From assembly GCF_900129825.1 (NCBI RefSeq), contig NZ_FQWZ01000003.1, positions 54,353-118,352 on the forward strand: DNA of 64,000 nucleotides, given 5' to 3'. Source of the stretch: Hydrocarboniphaga daqingensis (lineage in GTDB: Bacteria > Pseudomonadota > Gammaproteobacteria > Nevskiales > Nevskiaceae). This document shows positions 54,924 to 64,000 of the stretch, one piece after another (position 1 is the stretch's first letter; each line of letters begins with the position of its first letter). The position numbers and the translations under genes are program-made. Below the pieces are notes generated by a model. That model worked only from the letters and a program-made list of their open reading frames with translations, was not told where the DNA came from and ran no database searches.

Positions 54924-55784
54924 TTACTCGTTCTTCAGATAGAACGTCGCGGGCGCGAAGTTCTTTTCGGACAGCCGTTCCAGCAAATAGATGTCCGACA
55001 GCTCGATCTGCGTTTCGCTGTTACGGGCCAGGTCCTTCATCGCGTAGTGCGTGACAAACCAGTACGGCGACAGCTCGCTGAGCGTTGCGGCATCGGCCTG
55101 CAGCTGCTTGACCAGCTTGCCGCTGCCGTCGAGAAAGTCCGAGCGCATCGGCACACAGCTCTGCTGGTCGACGTAGGTGCGCAGCGTCGCGTACTGCGGC
55201 GCCGCGTCGGCGAGCTGGGTTTCGAGCACATAGTGCGCGCGGCCGGCGATCACGGTGTCGTTGATGCGCTTCGTGGTGCCGTTGGCGGCCAGGCCCTGCA
55301 GCTGCTTGAGGTCGGTGTACGACAGGTCGGTGCCCCACAGCGGGCGATTCAGGTCATCACCGCTGACCTGCTGCACCTTGTTGGCGGCCGGCAGGTAGAA
55401 GTAGATCTGCTCCTGTCCTTCGCTGCGCACCAGCAAGTAGCTGGAGCCCGCCAGGTCCTTGGGTTCGGTGACGCGCACGTTGAGGCGGGCTTCGCCGGTG
55501 TCCTTGACCGGCTTCCAGAACAGCTTGAGCTTGAGCGCGCGCTCCTTGCCGTCACGAGCCTTGCTGGTCAGCGTCACGTCGCGCAACGACCCGCGGTCGG
55601 CGAGGTTGCCGCGCGTGCAGACGTTGATCTCTTCGACCGTGGCGGCAAACGCGTTCAACGGCGGCGAACCGGCGCCCGGCGCGGCGGTCGGCACCGGCTT
55701 GTTGCCGGCCGGGCTGGCAGCGGCAGCAGCGGTGCTGGCAAGCAGCAAGGCAAGACCGGAGACGCGGACGAAGGCGGACTTCAT
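54924..55784 (-). CDS. Periplasmic LolA-like outer-membrane lipoprotein-sorting protein
   Basis: 286 aa. A signal peptide (ends AAAASP) precedes a LolA/LppX-type half-barrel fold: SKARDGKERALKLKLFWKP, YLLVRSEGQEQIYFYLPAAN, LWGTDLSYTDLKQLQGL and YVLETQLADAAPQYAT. Members carry lipids in the periplasm and are usually paired with MMPL transporters, as here (6-base gap). The DUF885 gene lies 44 bases upstream. Likely a lipid shuttle from the transporter to the outer membrane. Confidence 0.92.
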   Translation of the reverse strand: MKSAFVRVSGLALLLASTAAAAASPAGNKPVPTAAPGAGSPPLNAFAATVEEINVCTRGNLADRGSLRDVTLTSKARDGKERALKLKLFWKPVKDTGEARLNVRVTEPKDLAGSSYLLVRSEGQEQIYFYLPAANKVQQVSGDDLNRPLWGTDLSYTDLKQLQGLAANGTTKRINDTVIAGRAHYVLETQLADAAPQYATLRTYVDQQSCVPMRSDFLDGSGKLVKQLQADAATLSELSPYWFVTHYAMKDLARNSETQIELSDIYLLERLSEKNFAPATFYLKNE

Positions 55785-55828
55785 GTGAGGGTTCCTGGCG
55801 ACGATGCCGATGGGCGATCGGCCGAAGT

Positions 55829-57664
55829 CTAGCCGACTTGCCCGCCGGCGCCTGAGCGATTTCCCGACCCGGCGCCGGCTTGCGCCTGTGTCTCGATCCA
55901 GGCGTCGATGCGCTGCTCCAAAATCTGCAGCGGCACCGCGCCGCTGGCCAGCACCGCGTCATGGAACGCGCGCACGTCGAAGCGCGCGCCCAGGCGTTGC
56001 TCGGCCCGCGCACGCAGCTCTTTGATCTTCAGCTCGCCGATTTTGTACGCCAGTGCCTGGCCCGGCATCGCCATGTAGCGGTCGATTTCGTTGGCGATGT
56101 CCAGCGGCGTCTTGGCTGCGTTGTCGGCGAAGTAGTCGATCGCCTGCTGCCGCGTCCATCCCTTGGCGTGCAGGCCGGTGTCGACCACCAGACGCACCGC
56201 GCGCCACATTTCGTAGGTCAGCTGTCCGAATCGCGAATACGGGTCGGCATACAAGCCCAGCTCGCCGCCGAGCGACTCGGCGTACAAGCCCCAGCCTTCG
56301 ACATAGGCCGTATAGCCCTCGCCGTACTTGCGGAAGGCCGGCATGTCACCCAGTTCCATCTGCAGCGCCAGCTGCAGGTGATGGCCCGGTACCGACTCAT
56401 GCGCGCTGAGTGCTTCCATCTCCCATTTCGGCCGCGTCTCGGGCCGGTACAGGTTCACGTAGTAATAGCCGGCGCGGCTGCCGTCGGCAGCGGGTGGGTA
56501 GTAGTAGGCGGTGGTCGTGTCGGGCGCCGAGCTGTCGGGGATCGCGCGCACACCGTAGGGGGTGCGCGGCAGCTTGCCGAACAAGCGCACCAGCTGGGGG
56601 TCGATGCGCTTGACGATCAGCGTGTAGGCGTCCATCAGCGCTTGCGGCGACTCGTAGAAATAGCGCGGGTCGGTGCGCAGATGCTCGAAGAAGGCCTTCA
56701 AGTCGCCTTCGAACCCAACCTGGCTGCGGATCGTCTCCATCTGCGCACGAATGCGCGCCACTTCGCTCAGGCCGATTTGATGGATCTGATCCGGCGTCAG
56801 CGTCGTCGTCGTGTGGTGACGCGCCAGGTAGGCATAGAACGCATCGCCTTGCGGTTGCGCGGCGAGACCGGGTGCGGCGGCGCAGGCCGGCAGGTAGTCC
56901 TGATCGAAGAACGTCGCAAAGCGTTCATAGGCCGGCAGCACCTGATCGCGTATCGCGTCGGCAGCGGCGCTGCGCAGCGCGGCGGCGCCGTCGATGGTGC
57001 CGGGCATCGCCACGAACGGGGCGTAGAACGGGCTCTGCCGCGCGTCGGCGACCCGCTGGTGCGCGATCTGCGCCGACACGCGCTGCATGATCACGCGCGG
57101 ATAGGTGCGGCCCTGGGCCATGCCCTGACGCATCAGTGCGATCGTCTGGTCCATGTAGACGCCGAAGTGCTGCAGGCGCGCCAGGTAGTCCTGATAGTCC
57201 TTGGCCGTCTCGAAGCGCATGGCTTCGAGCATTTCATGCGCGGTCTGGATGCCGCCGCGCTGGTTGATCGGCAGCAGATGCGCGCCGTAGCGCAGGCTGT
57301 CGAGCTGATCCTGGGTCTGCTGACGAAACAGGTCGTAGTTCAGCTGTTGCTCGGTCGATAGAGCTTGCCGGTCGATCGCAGCCAGTTGCACCAGCAACTG
57401 CTCGCCATGCTGCTGTCGCGCCGCAAAGGCCGCTGCCGACACGTCGTCCCAGCGGTCGTTGTAGCGGCGGTCGCCGAGATAGGTCGCCGTCAACGGCGAA
57501 TCCTCCAGCGTGTGCTGCCACTGCTGATCCAGCAGTTGCAGAAACGCGGCATCGGCGTCGGCGCGTTCGTCGCGGGCCGGAGGTTTGCAGGCGCTGACGG
57601 CCAGCGCGAGCAGCACGCCGATCCAGCAGCGCATCCATCGCGCGGAAATCGGGGCTCGCATCAT
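55829..57664 (-). CDS. DUF885-family metallopeptidase-like lipoprotein
   Basis: 611 aa. A signal peptide ends in a lipobox (LAVSAC, Cys26). The C-terminal half has HESVPGHHLQLALQ, the HExxxGHH zinc site of DUF885 proteins, then EGYTAYVEGWGLYAESLG with a Glu ligand. The N-terminal half is helical. Family members are thought to be carboxypeptidase-like enzymes on the outer membrane. The stop is 44 bases before the LolA-like gene; the start is 7 bases after pilR, suggesting one transcript. Confidence 0.9.
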   Translation of the reverse strand: MMRAPISARWMRCWIGVLLALAVSACKPPARDERADADAAFLQLLDQQWQHTLEDSPLTATYLGDRRYNDRWDDVSAAAFAARQQHGEQLLVQLAAIDRQALSTEQQLNYDLFRQQTQDQLDSLRYGAHLLPINQRGGIQTAHEMLEAMRFETAKDYQDYLARLQHFGVYMDQTIALMRQGMAQGRTYPRVIMQRVSAQIAHQRVADARQSPFYAPFVAMPGTIDGAAALRSAAADAIRDQVLPAYERFATFFDQDYLPACAAAPGLAAQPQGDAFYAYLARHHTTTTLTPDQIHQIGLSEVARIRAQMETIRSQVGFEGDLKAFFEHLRTDPRYFYESPQALMDAYTLIVKRIDPQLVRLFGKLPRTPYGVRAIPDSSAPDTTTAYYYPPAADGSRAGYYYVNLYRPETRPKWEMEALSAHESVPGHHLQLALQMELGDMPAFRKYGEGYTAYVEGWGLYAESLGGELGLYADPYSRFGQLTYEMWRAVRLVVDTGLHAKGWTRQQAIDYFADNAAKTPLDIANEIDRYMAMPGQALAYKIGELKIKELRARAEQRLGARFDVRAFHDAVLASGAVPLQILEQRIDAWIETQAQAGAGSGNRSGAGGQVG

Positions 57665-57671
57665 GCGTCGG

Positions 57672-59060
57672 CTACTCGATGTTGAATTTCTTGAGCTTGT
57701 AGCGAAGCTGCCGGAAGCTCAGGCCGAGCAACTCCGCGGCGCGGGTCTTGTTGTAACGCGCCTTTTCCAGCGCGTCGCGTATCGCGCGCTTTTCCATCTG
57801 TTCGATCTGCGTGTCGAGCCCGGCCGGCGCTGGCGCGTTGCCCAGCACTGGCGCTGGCGCTGCCGCAGCCGCAGCCGGTGCGACGCCGGTCAACGCGGTC
57901 GGACGCAGCTGCAAGTCGGCTGCGCCGATGCTGGCGCCGTCCGACAGCGTGATCGCACGCTCGAGCACGTTCTCCAGCTCGCGGACATTGCCGGGGAATT
58001 CGTAGGCCATCAGTTGCGCCAGCGCATCGGCCGTCAGCTGTGGCTGGCGGCCATCGCCGTCGGTCAATCGAGCCAAGATGCTGGCGGCCAGCAGCGGTAT
58101 ATCGCCGCGCCGCTCACGCAGTGCCGGCGTGCGGACTTCGATCACGTTGAGCCGGTAGTACAAGTCCTGGCGGAACTGGCCCGACGCGACCAAGCCGCTC
58201 AGATCGCGATGCGTTGCCGAGATCACCCGCACGTTGACCGGGATCTCGCTTTCGCTCCCGACCGGTCGCACGCGCCGTTCCTGCAGTGCACGCAGCAGCT
58301 TGACCTGCATGTGCAGCGGCAGATCGGCGACTTCATCCAGAAACAGCGTGCCGCCTTCCGCCGCCTGGAACAGGCCGCTCTTGTCGCGCAGCGCGCCGGT
58401 GAAGCTGCCCTTCAAGTGACCGAAGAACTCGCTTTCCATCAGCTCGCTCGGGATCGCGCCGCAGTTGACCGGTACGAACGCCGCGCTGCCGCGCGGGCCG
58501 CGCTGATGGATCAGCCGCGCGACCAACTCCTTGCCAGTGCCGGATTCCCCGCAGATGTGTACCGGCGCCTGGCTGCGGGCCAGACGCTCGATCAGCGAGC
58601 GCAGCTGATCCACCGACGGGTCACGTCCAAGCAGGCCGCCATCGGCCGGAGGCGCCTCGCCGTCGCCGGCCTTCAGCCGCAGCCCGGTTTCGACCAGCTT
58701 GCGCAGCATCGGCAAGTCGACCGGCTTGGACACGAAGTCGAACGCGCCGGCCTTCAGGCTCTCGACGGCGGCTTGGGCGTTGCCGTAGGCCGTAATGACC
58801 GCCACCGGCAAACCCGGACTGTGCTTCTGCACGTGATGTACCAGATCGATGCCGCTGCCGTCGGGCAGGCGCATGTCGGTAAAGCAAAAGTGGAAGCTGC
58901 GCTCGGCCAAGTGCGCGCGCGCCTCGGCCAGATTCGCCGCCGCCTGCGTGCGCACGCCCATGCGCAGCAGCGTGATCTCGATCAACTCGCGGATATCGGC
59001 TTCGTCGTCGACGATCAGCGCAACGGGCGAGGATGGGGTTTTGCCGGCGGATCGGTTCAT
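57672..59060 (-). CDS. pilR: NtrC-family response regulator, PilR-like
   Basis: 462 aa. Receiver domain: Asp62 in FCFTDMRLPDG with acidic pocket VDDE. AAA+ domain: Walker A GESGTGKE (171-178), the sigma54-contact loop GSFTGA (218-223; GAFTGA is the common form), Walker B GGTLFLDEVADL. A Fis-type helix-turn-helix ends RAELLGLSFRQLRYKLKKFN. It should activate sigma54 promoters such as pilA. The start overlaps the pilS stop (ATGA). No pilA lies within the window. Confidence 0.94.
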   Translation of the reverse strand: MNRSAGKTPSSPVALIVDDEADIRELIEITLLRMGVRTQAAANLAEARAHLAERSFHFCFTDMRLPDGSGIDLVHHVQKHSPGLPVAVITAYGNAQAAVESLKAGAFDFVSKPVDLPMLRKLVETGLRLKAGDGEAPPADGGLLGRDPSVDQLRSLIERLARSQAPVHICGESGTGKELVARLIHQRGPRGSAAFVPVNCGAIPSELMESEFFGHLKGSFTGALRDKSGLFQAAEGGTLFLDEVADLPLHMQVKLLRALQERRVRPVGSESEIPVNVRVISATHRDLSGLVASGQFRQDLYYRLNVIEVRTPALRERRGDIPLLAASILARLTDGDGRQPQLTADALAQLMAYEFPGNVRELENVLERAITLSDGASIGAADLQLRPTALTGVAPAAAAAAPAPVLGNAPAPAGLDTQIEQMEKRAIRDALEKARYNKTRAAELLGLSFRQLRYKLKKFNIE

Positions 59061-60709
59061 GCAGCTCGGTCAGAGGCGGAATGGGCGAACGTCAACCGAA
59101 AGCAGGCGCCACGCACATCGCGCGGCCGGTAGGCGATCCGGGCCTGATTGTATTCACACAACTCACGGGTCAAGAACAAACCCAGACCGGTGCCTTGATG
59201 AGCGGTCGTAAAAAACGGCTCGAAGATCTGGTCGTGCAGGTCGGCGGCGATGCCGGGGCCCGTATCGATCACGTCGAGCCAGACCTGCGCGCGCTCATTG
59301 ATGCCGGCGTCGACCAGCACCACCGAGGTTTCCCCGCCACCATGCAGAAACGCGTTGTCCCACAGATTGAACATCACCTGCTGCAAATGATGCGGGTCGA
59401 AGCGCACCTGCAGGTCGGTGCGCATGTCGCTGAGTTCGATCGGCCGTGCGCGGTCTCGATAGGACTCGTGGTACAGCGCCGCGGTGCGCAGCAGCCAGTC
59501 GCGCAGCAGCAGCGTGGTCGGCTGAGGCGGCTCGCGACGCGTCATCGCCAGCACGTCCTGGACGATCTTGTCGATGCGCTGGCTATGACGCTGGATCATC
59601 GCCAACAGCCGCTGGTTCTGATCACTGTTGCCCGGCTCGCCGATCGACTCGCCCTCGGCCAGCAGCTGGCTGGCGTGCTGGATCGCCGACAGCGGATTGC
59701 GGATTTCGTGGGCGATGTTGGCCGACAGCCGGCCCAGCGCGGCGAGCTTCATCTGCTGCGCCTGCTCACGCATCAGCGCCGCATCTTCGAGCAAGACCAG
59801 CACCGGCGACAGCGTGCCGCTGCCCAGCCACGAGAAACGCGGCACCACTTCGGCGCTGCCGCCGCTGGCCGCGATCGGCGCGCCGCTGGCCACGCCGTCG
59901 CTGCGCCATCGCAGCAGCCGAGCCGCCAGCGCCGGCGCATCGCGGCTCAGCGGGCGGTCGAGTGCCCCTGCCGGCAACTGCAGCATCCGCATCGCCGCCT
60001 CGTTGCTGCGGCGTACGCGCAGAGCCGAGTCGACCACCAGCACGCCGGTGTTCATACCCGAGACGATGCTGTCGTTGAGGCGTGACAGATCGGCGAATTC
60101 GTTGCCGACGAACTCCGCCAGCGCCTCACTCTTGCGCGCCCGCTGCGCCACGGCATTGGCGGCGATGCTGGCACCGAACAGCATCAAGCCGAGCACGCCG
60201 GTGGCCGTGAAGTCGTTGGTGTCGAAGTTGCGGTCGTAGCGGCGGGCGATTTCGACGGAGAACATCGCGATCGTCGCCAGCGCGGCCTGCAGCATCGCCA
60301 TCCGCGGGCTCAGCACCAGCGCACCACCGACCACTGGGATGATCACCAACGTGCCCAGGCCGGTCGGCACGCCGCCACTGGCGTAGAGCATCAGGCTCAG
60401 GCCGGTCAGGTCGCCGAGCAAGTGCAGGTGCGCCTGGGTTTCGAGGATCGGGCGCTGGCGCATCACCAGATGGAGCAGCGCCAGCGCGACGGCTCCATAG
60501 CCCACGCAGACCCAGCTGAGCCGCGTCGGGTCGAGGTTGTCGAACAGCCGGGTCGCGAAGCCGGCTTTTAGCGCGACCACCAGCACGGCGACCAGGATCA
60601 GCCGATACAGCGACAACAGCCGCAGGACGCGCCATTCCTCAGGCGCGGCGTGGTCGATCATCTCGCCCGCCAGCGGCGGGTCCGCGTGTTGGCGCTTCAG
60701 TCCGAGCAT
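59057..60709 (-). CDS. pilS: Sensor histidine kinase, PilS-like
   Basis: About 550 aa from ATG 60709; ATG 60661 gives MIDHAAPEEWRVLRLLSLYR, also plausible. Six or so transmembrane segments are followed by a PAS-like region (GVLVVDSALRVRRSNEAAMRML). The dimerisation/phosphorylation site is LSANIAHEIRNPLSAIQHASQL with His in HEIRNP. The ATPase part has FNLWDNAFLHGG, DTGPGIAADLHDQIFEPFFT and GTGLGLFLTRELCE. It phosphorylates PilR. The overlapping genes and the small PP0621 gene upstream are the usual pil regulatory order. Confidence 0.94.
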   Translation of the reverse strand: MLGLKRQHADPPLAGEMIDHAAPEEWRVLRLLSLYRLILVAVLVVALKAGFATRLFDNLDPTRLSWVCVGYGAVALALLHLVMRQRPILETQAHLHLLGDLTGLSLMLYASGGVPTGLGTLVIIPVVGGALVLSPRMAMLQAALATIAMFSVEIARRYDRNFDTNDFTATGVLGLMLFGASIAANAVAQRARKSEALAEFVGNEFADLSRLNDSIVSGMNTGVLVVDSALRVRRSNEAAMRMLQLPAGALDRPLSRDAPALAARLLRWRSDGVASGAPIAASGGSAEVVPRFSWLGSGTLSPVLVLLEDAALMREQAQQMKLAALGRLSANIAHEIRNPLSAIQHASQLLAEGESIGEPGNSDQNQRLLAMIQRHSQRIDKIVQDVLAMTRREPPQPTTLLLRDWLLRTAALYHESYRDRARPIELSDMRTDLQVRFDPHHLQQVMFNLWDNAFLHGGGETSVVLVDAGINERAQVWLDVIDTGPGIAADLHDQIFEPFFTTAHQGTGLGLFLTRELCEYNQARIAYRPRDVRGACFRLTFAHSASDRAA

Positions 60710-60903
60710 CGGCCGCAGCGGCCGCTGCGCGACAGCGCGGTGCTCGGCAGATGGGCGCCGCAGGCGCTGCAACGCTGCATCAACTCAAACGGCTCCTTGC
60801 CGGCTTCCGGTGGCTGCGGCCCGCGCAATTTGTGCTGCCACTGATTCCAAAGGCGCCAGCCCAGCCAGGCCAGAGCGGCGAACAACATCAGGCGAACGAT
60901 CAT
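60697..60903 (-). CDS. Small PP0621-family zinc-ribbon membrane protein
   Basis: 68 aa from ATG 60903 (MIVRLMLFAALAWLGWRLW). One transmembrane helix is followed by QRCSACGAHLPSTAL and GRCGRC, a four-cysteine ribbon. The PP0621 family is normally found next to pilS, which starts within this gene's 3' end (pilS ATG 60709). Function unknown, perhaps in type IV pilus regulation. The frame extends upstream but MIVR is the natural start. Confidence 0.85.
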   Translation of the reverse strand: MIVRLMLFAALAWLGWRLWNQWQHKLRGPQPPEAGKEPFELMQRCSACGAHLPSTALSRSGRCGRCSD

Positions 60904-61087
60904 CAGGCCATCTCGACGGTAGACAGCAAGCAGCGGCTGCCAGAGCAGTCTAGAGAATTTCACGGCCCGGGTAGGGGATTGCCCGGTCGGTAACGCCATT
61001 GACATAAGCCACCGTAATTGAACCGTTTGCTTTGCGCGCCTCGGTCAATTAGTGGAAAATCCGCCCCGCTCACACTGCGAGAAACCA

Positions 61088-62254
<1,167 letters not shown>

Positions 62255-62258
62255 CGCA

Positions 62259-63134
62259 ATGTCCATCCTGATCGACAAGAACACCCGCGTCATCTGCCAG
62301 GGTTTCACCGGCAAGCAGGGCACTTTCCATTCCGAACAGGCGATCGCCTACGGCACCAAGATGGTCGGCGGCGTGTCGCCCGGCAAGGGCGGCAGCAGCC
62401 ACTTGAGCCTGCCGGTGTTCAACACCGCGCACGATGCGGTCAAGCAGACCGGCGCCGAAGCCACGATGATCTACGTGCCGGCTCCCGGCGCGGCCGATGC
62501 GATCCTCGAAGCGGCGGATGCCGGCATCAAGGTCATCATCTGCATCACCGAAGGCATTCCGGTGATCGACATGGTCAAGGTCAAGGCCGCGCTGCGCGCG
62601 CAGTATCCGGACAGCGTGCTGATCGGTCCGAACTGCCCCGGCGTGATCACGCCGGGCCAGTGCAAGATCGGCATCATGCCGGGCCACATCCACAAGCCGG
62701 GTCGCATCGGCGTGGTGTCGCGCTCCGGCACGCTGACCTATGAAACCGTGCACCAGACCACGCAGAACGGCCTGGGCCAGAGCACCTGCGTCGGCATCGG
62801 CGGCGACCCGGTTCGCGGCCTGGGCTTCATCGACGTGATCTCGCTGTTCGAAAAGGACCCGGCCACCGAAGGCATCATCATGGTCGGTGAAATCGGCGGC
62901 TCCTCGGAAGAAGAAGCGGCCGAGTACATCAAGGCGCACGTCAAGAAGCCGGTGGTCGCCTACATCGCCGGCGTCACCGCGCCGCCGGGCAAGCGCATGG
63001 GCCACGCTGGCGCGATCATCGCGGGTGGCAAGGGCACGGCCGACGAGAAGTTCGCCGCGCTCGAAGCTGCCGGTGTCAAGACCGTCCGCAGCCCGGCCGA
63101 CCTCGGCTCGGCAATGTTGTCGCTGCTGAAGTAA
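62259..63134 (+). CDS. sucD: Succinyl-CoA synthetase alpha subunit
   Basis: 291 aa. CoA-binding Rossmann domain starts [21 protein letters not shown]. The active-site histidine that is phosphorylated lies in [19 protein letters not shown]. Length and ends are standard. It forms the alpha2beta2 or alpha-beta enzyme with SucC. A strong terminator follows. Confidence 0.98.
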   Translation: MSILIDKNTRVICQGFTGKQGTFHSEQAIAYGTKMVGGVSPGKGGSSHLSLPVFNTAHDAVKQTGAEATMIYVPAPGAADAILEAADAGIKVIICITEGIPVIDMVKVKAALRAQYPDSVLIGPNCPGVITPGQCKIGIMPGHIHKPGRIGVVSRSGTLTYETVHQTTQNGLGQSTCVGIGGDPVRGLGFIDVISLFEKDPATEGIIMVGEIGGSSEEEAAEYIKAHVKKPVVAYIAGVTAPPGKRMGHAGAIIAGGKGTADEKFAALEAAGVKTVRSPADLGSAMLSLLK

Positions 63135-63154
63135 GCCATCGCGTCTGCAGTCCC

Positions 63155-63180
63155 GAAGGCCCGCGCAAGCGGGCCTTCTT
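63155..63180 (+). terminator. Rho-independent terminator after sucCD
   Basis: GAAGGCCCGC, tetraloop GCAA, GCGGGCCTTC, then TT. A 10-base perfect stem with a GNRA loop; the following T run is short (TTCTTGCG). Confidence 0.85.
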
Positions 63181-63265
63181 GCGTTGGCGCGCCGTGGCGG
63201 CCGCCTGATTCGATTCCCTTTCATCGCGCGGCGGCCGCAGCGCGCCACGCGACACCGGAGTGCCG

Positions 63266-63634
63266 ATGAGCGTCATCGTTTATGGCATCAAGAACTGCGA
63301 CACCGTCCAGCGCGCGCTGCAGGCGCTCGATGCGGCCGGCATCGCCTACCAATTCCATGACTTCAAGAAAGAGGGCCTGGACGCTGCCACAGCGCAGCGC
63401 TGGATCGACGCCCTCGGCGTCGATGTCGTGGTCAACCGCAAGGGCACGACCTGGCGCAAGCTCGACGAGCCCACCCGCAACGGGTTGACGGCCGCGTCGG
63501 CGGCCGCGCTGCTGGTGCGCGAACCGTCGCTGGTGAAGCGGCCGGTGATCGTGCATCGCGCAGGTATCACGATCGGCTTTGCCAAGGGCGACGAGGCCGC
63601 CGTGATCGATGCTGTCCGCGCTGGTGCCGGCTGA
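63266..63634 (+). CDS. ArsC/Spx-like thioredoxin-fold protein (YffB-type)
   Basis: 122 aa from ATG 63266, with GGAG five bases upstream. VIVYGIKNCDTVQRALQALD has one Cys (CDT) in the ArsC position; TWRKLDEPTRNGL and EPSLVKRPVIVH with the conserved Arg and Pro follow. Most such proteins are not real arsenate reductases, and the YffB group is of uncertain function, possibly glutathione-linked. It lies between sucCD and the NAD synthetase gene; the coupling is unclear. Confidence 0.88.
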   Translation: MSVIVYGIKNCDTVQRALQALDAAGIAYQFHDFKKEGLDAATAQRWIDALGVDVVVNRKGTTWRKLDEPTRNGLTAASAAALLVREPSLVKRPVIVHRAGITIGFAKGDEAAVIDAVRAGAG

Positions 63635-63714
63635 CCGCAGTGATGATGCGAGGCGCGCTGCCTCGCGCCTTTATCAATAGAAAGTCACACTGCTGATTCT
63701 GGAATAATCGAACG

Positions 63715-64000
63715 ATGTCCCAGCCTCTCCAATTCGCGCTGGCCCAGATCAATCTCTGGGTCGGCGATATCGACGGCAACGTCGACAAGATCGTCCGTGC
63801 TGCGACTCGGGCGCGTGACGAACTGCAGGCCGACCTGATCGCCTGCCCCGAGCTGGCCTTGGTCGGCTATCCGCCGGATGACCTGCTGCTGCGCACCGCA
63901 CTGCCGCAGGCGATCGCCGCCGGCGTCGAACGGCTGCTGGCCGAGGTCCACGGCATCACGCTGGTCGTGGGTTTGCCCGAATACGCCGACGGCGCGCTCT
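63715..64000 (+). CDS. nadE: Glutamine-dependent NAD+ synthetase, N-terminal part (cut by window end)
   Basis: The first 95 residues are visible. MSQPLQFALAQINLWVGDIDGNV and IACPELALVGYPPDDLLLR form the start of the nitrilase-fold glutaminase domain, with catalytic Glu46 in CPELAL. This domain supplies ammonia to the C-terminal NAD synthetase domain, which lies beyond the window. The wording PPDDLLL is typical of NadE rather than other nitrilases. Confidence 0.85.
   Translation, partial: MSQPLQFALAQINLWVGDIDGNVDKIVRAATRARDELQADLIACPELALVGYPPDDLLLRTALPQAIAAGVERLLAEVHGITLVVGLPEYADGAL

Noticed and set aside
60999-61087. Full promoter for sucC
   Set aside because: TTGACA is present but no -10 hexamer at 16-18 bases, so I do not list it.

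Overview
The window is high-GC DNA without rRNA, tRNA, transposase or phage genes. It reads as a chromosomal segment of an aerobic, Gram-negative gammaproteobacterium. Supporting markers are homodimeric pyruvate dehydrogenase aceE-aceF, PilS/PilR with a PP0621-type partner, lipid A/Kdo genes (waaA, lpxL-like), rppH, erpA, hemJ, bfd-bfr, csrA and sucCD. The number of acyl-CoA dehydrogenases, a Baeyer-Villiger-type monooxygenase and several secreted peptidases point to a lipid- and hydrocarbon-using lineage near Xanthomonadales/Nevskiales. That placement is inference, not proof.

Layout. 1-550: tandem array of a ~172 bp palindromic (REP/BIME-like) repeat. 652-9143: sulfatase lipoprotein, large acyl-CoA dehydrogenase, cytochrome c, LpxL-like acyltransferase, then an SDR / quinone oxidoreductase / acyl-CoA dehydrogenase operon facing a LysR regulator (9256-10164). 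10184-10446: more of the same repeat. 10527-19597: LysR regulator divergent from aceE-aceF, followed by single-chain pyruvate carboxylase; this is a pyruvate node that feeds both acetyl-CoA and oxaloacetate. The E2 gene carries the same palindromic repeat translated in frame in two linkers. 19669-24059: secreted M28 peptidase, HIT protein, LysE-type exporter, DJ-1/PfpI protein and a polytopic membrane protein, closed by a bidirectional terminator. 24147-28174: flavin monooxygenase with a two-site operator, crotonase-family protein, csrA and a GcvA-like LysR. 28324-36512: rarD, DNA ligase with its exonuclease partner, waaA, lpxL-like, a TPR/NTF2 protein and an L,D-transpeptidase. 36531-41748: unknown membrane protein, GNAT plus RimK-type ligase, FecR/SPOR protein, HAD phosphatase and rppH.

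41751-46444: iron and heme genes (Fur-like sites, bfd, bfr, hemJ), then argC, a coiled-coil membrane protein, a bactofilin, erpA and a CAP-domain protein. 46452-52018: prolyl oligopeptidase, a cyclic-nucleotide-domain patatin, a hot-dog thioesterase, a Nudix hydrolase and a small membrane protein. 52149-60903: a tightly packed minus-strand run (PP0621, pilS, pilR, DUF885 peptidase, LolA-like protein, MMPL/RND transporter with a C-terminal cyclic-nucleotide-binding domain). 61088-64000: sucC, sucD, an ArsC/YffB-like protein and the start of a glutamine-dependent NAD synthetase.

The most unusual features are the repeat elements that became protein linkers in the pyruvate dehydrogenase E2, the MMPL transporter fused to a cyclic-nucleotide domain near a cyclic-nucleotide-domain patatin, the RimK/GNAT pair, and the paired 18-bp operators over the monooxygenase promoter. 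I found no CRISPR array, recognisable defence island or mobile element.
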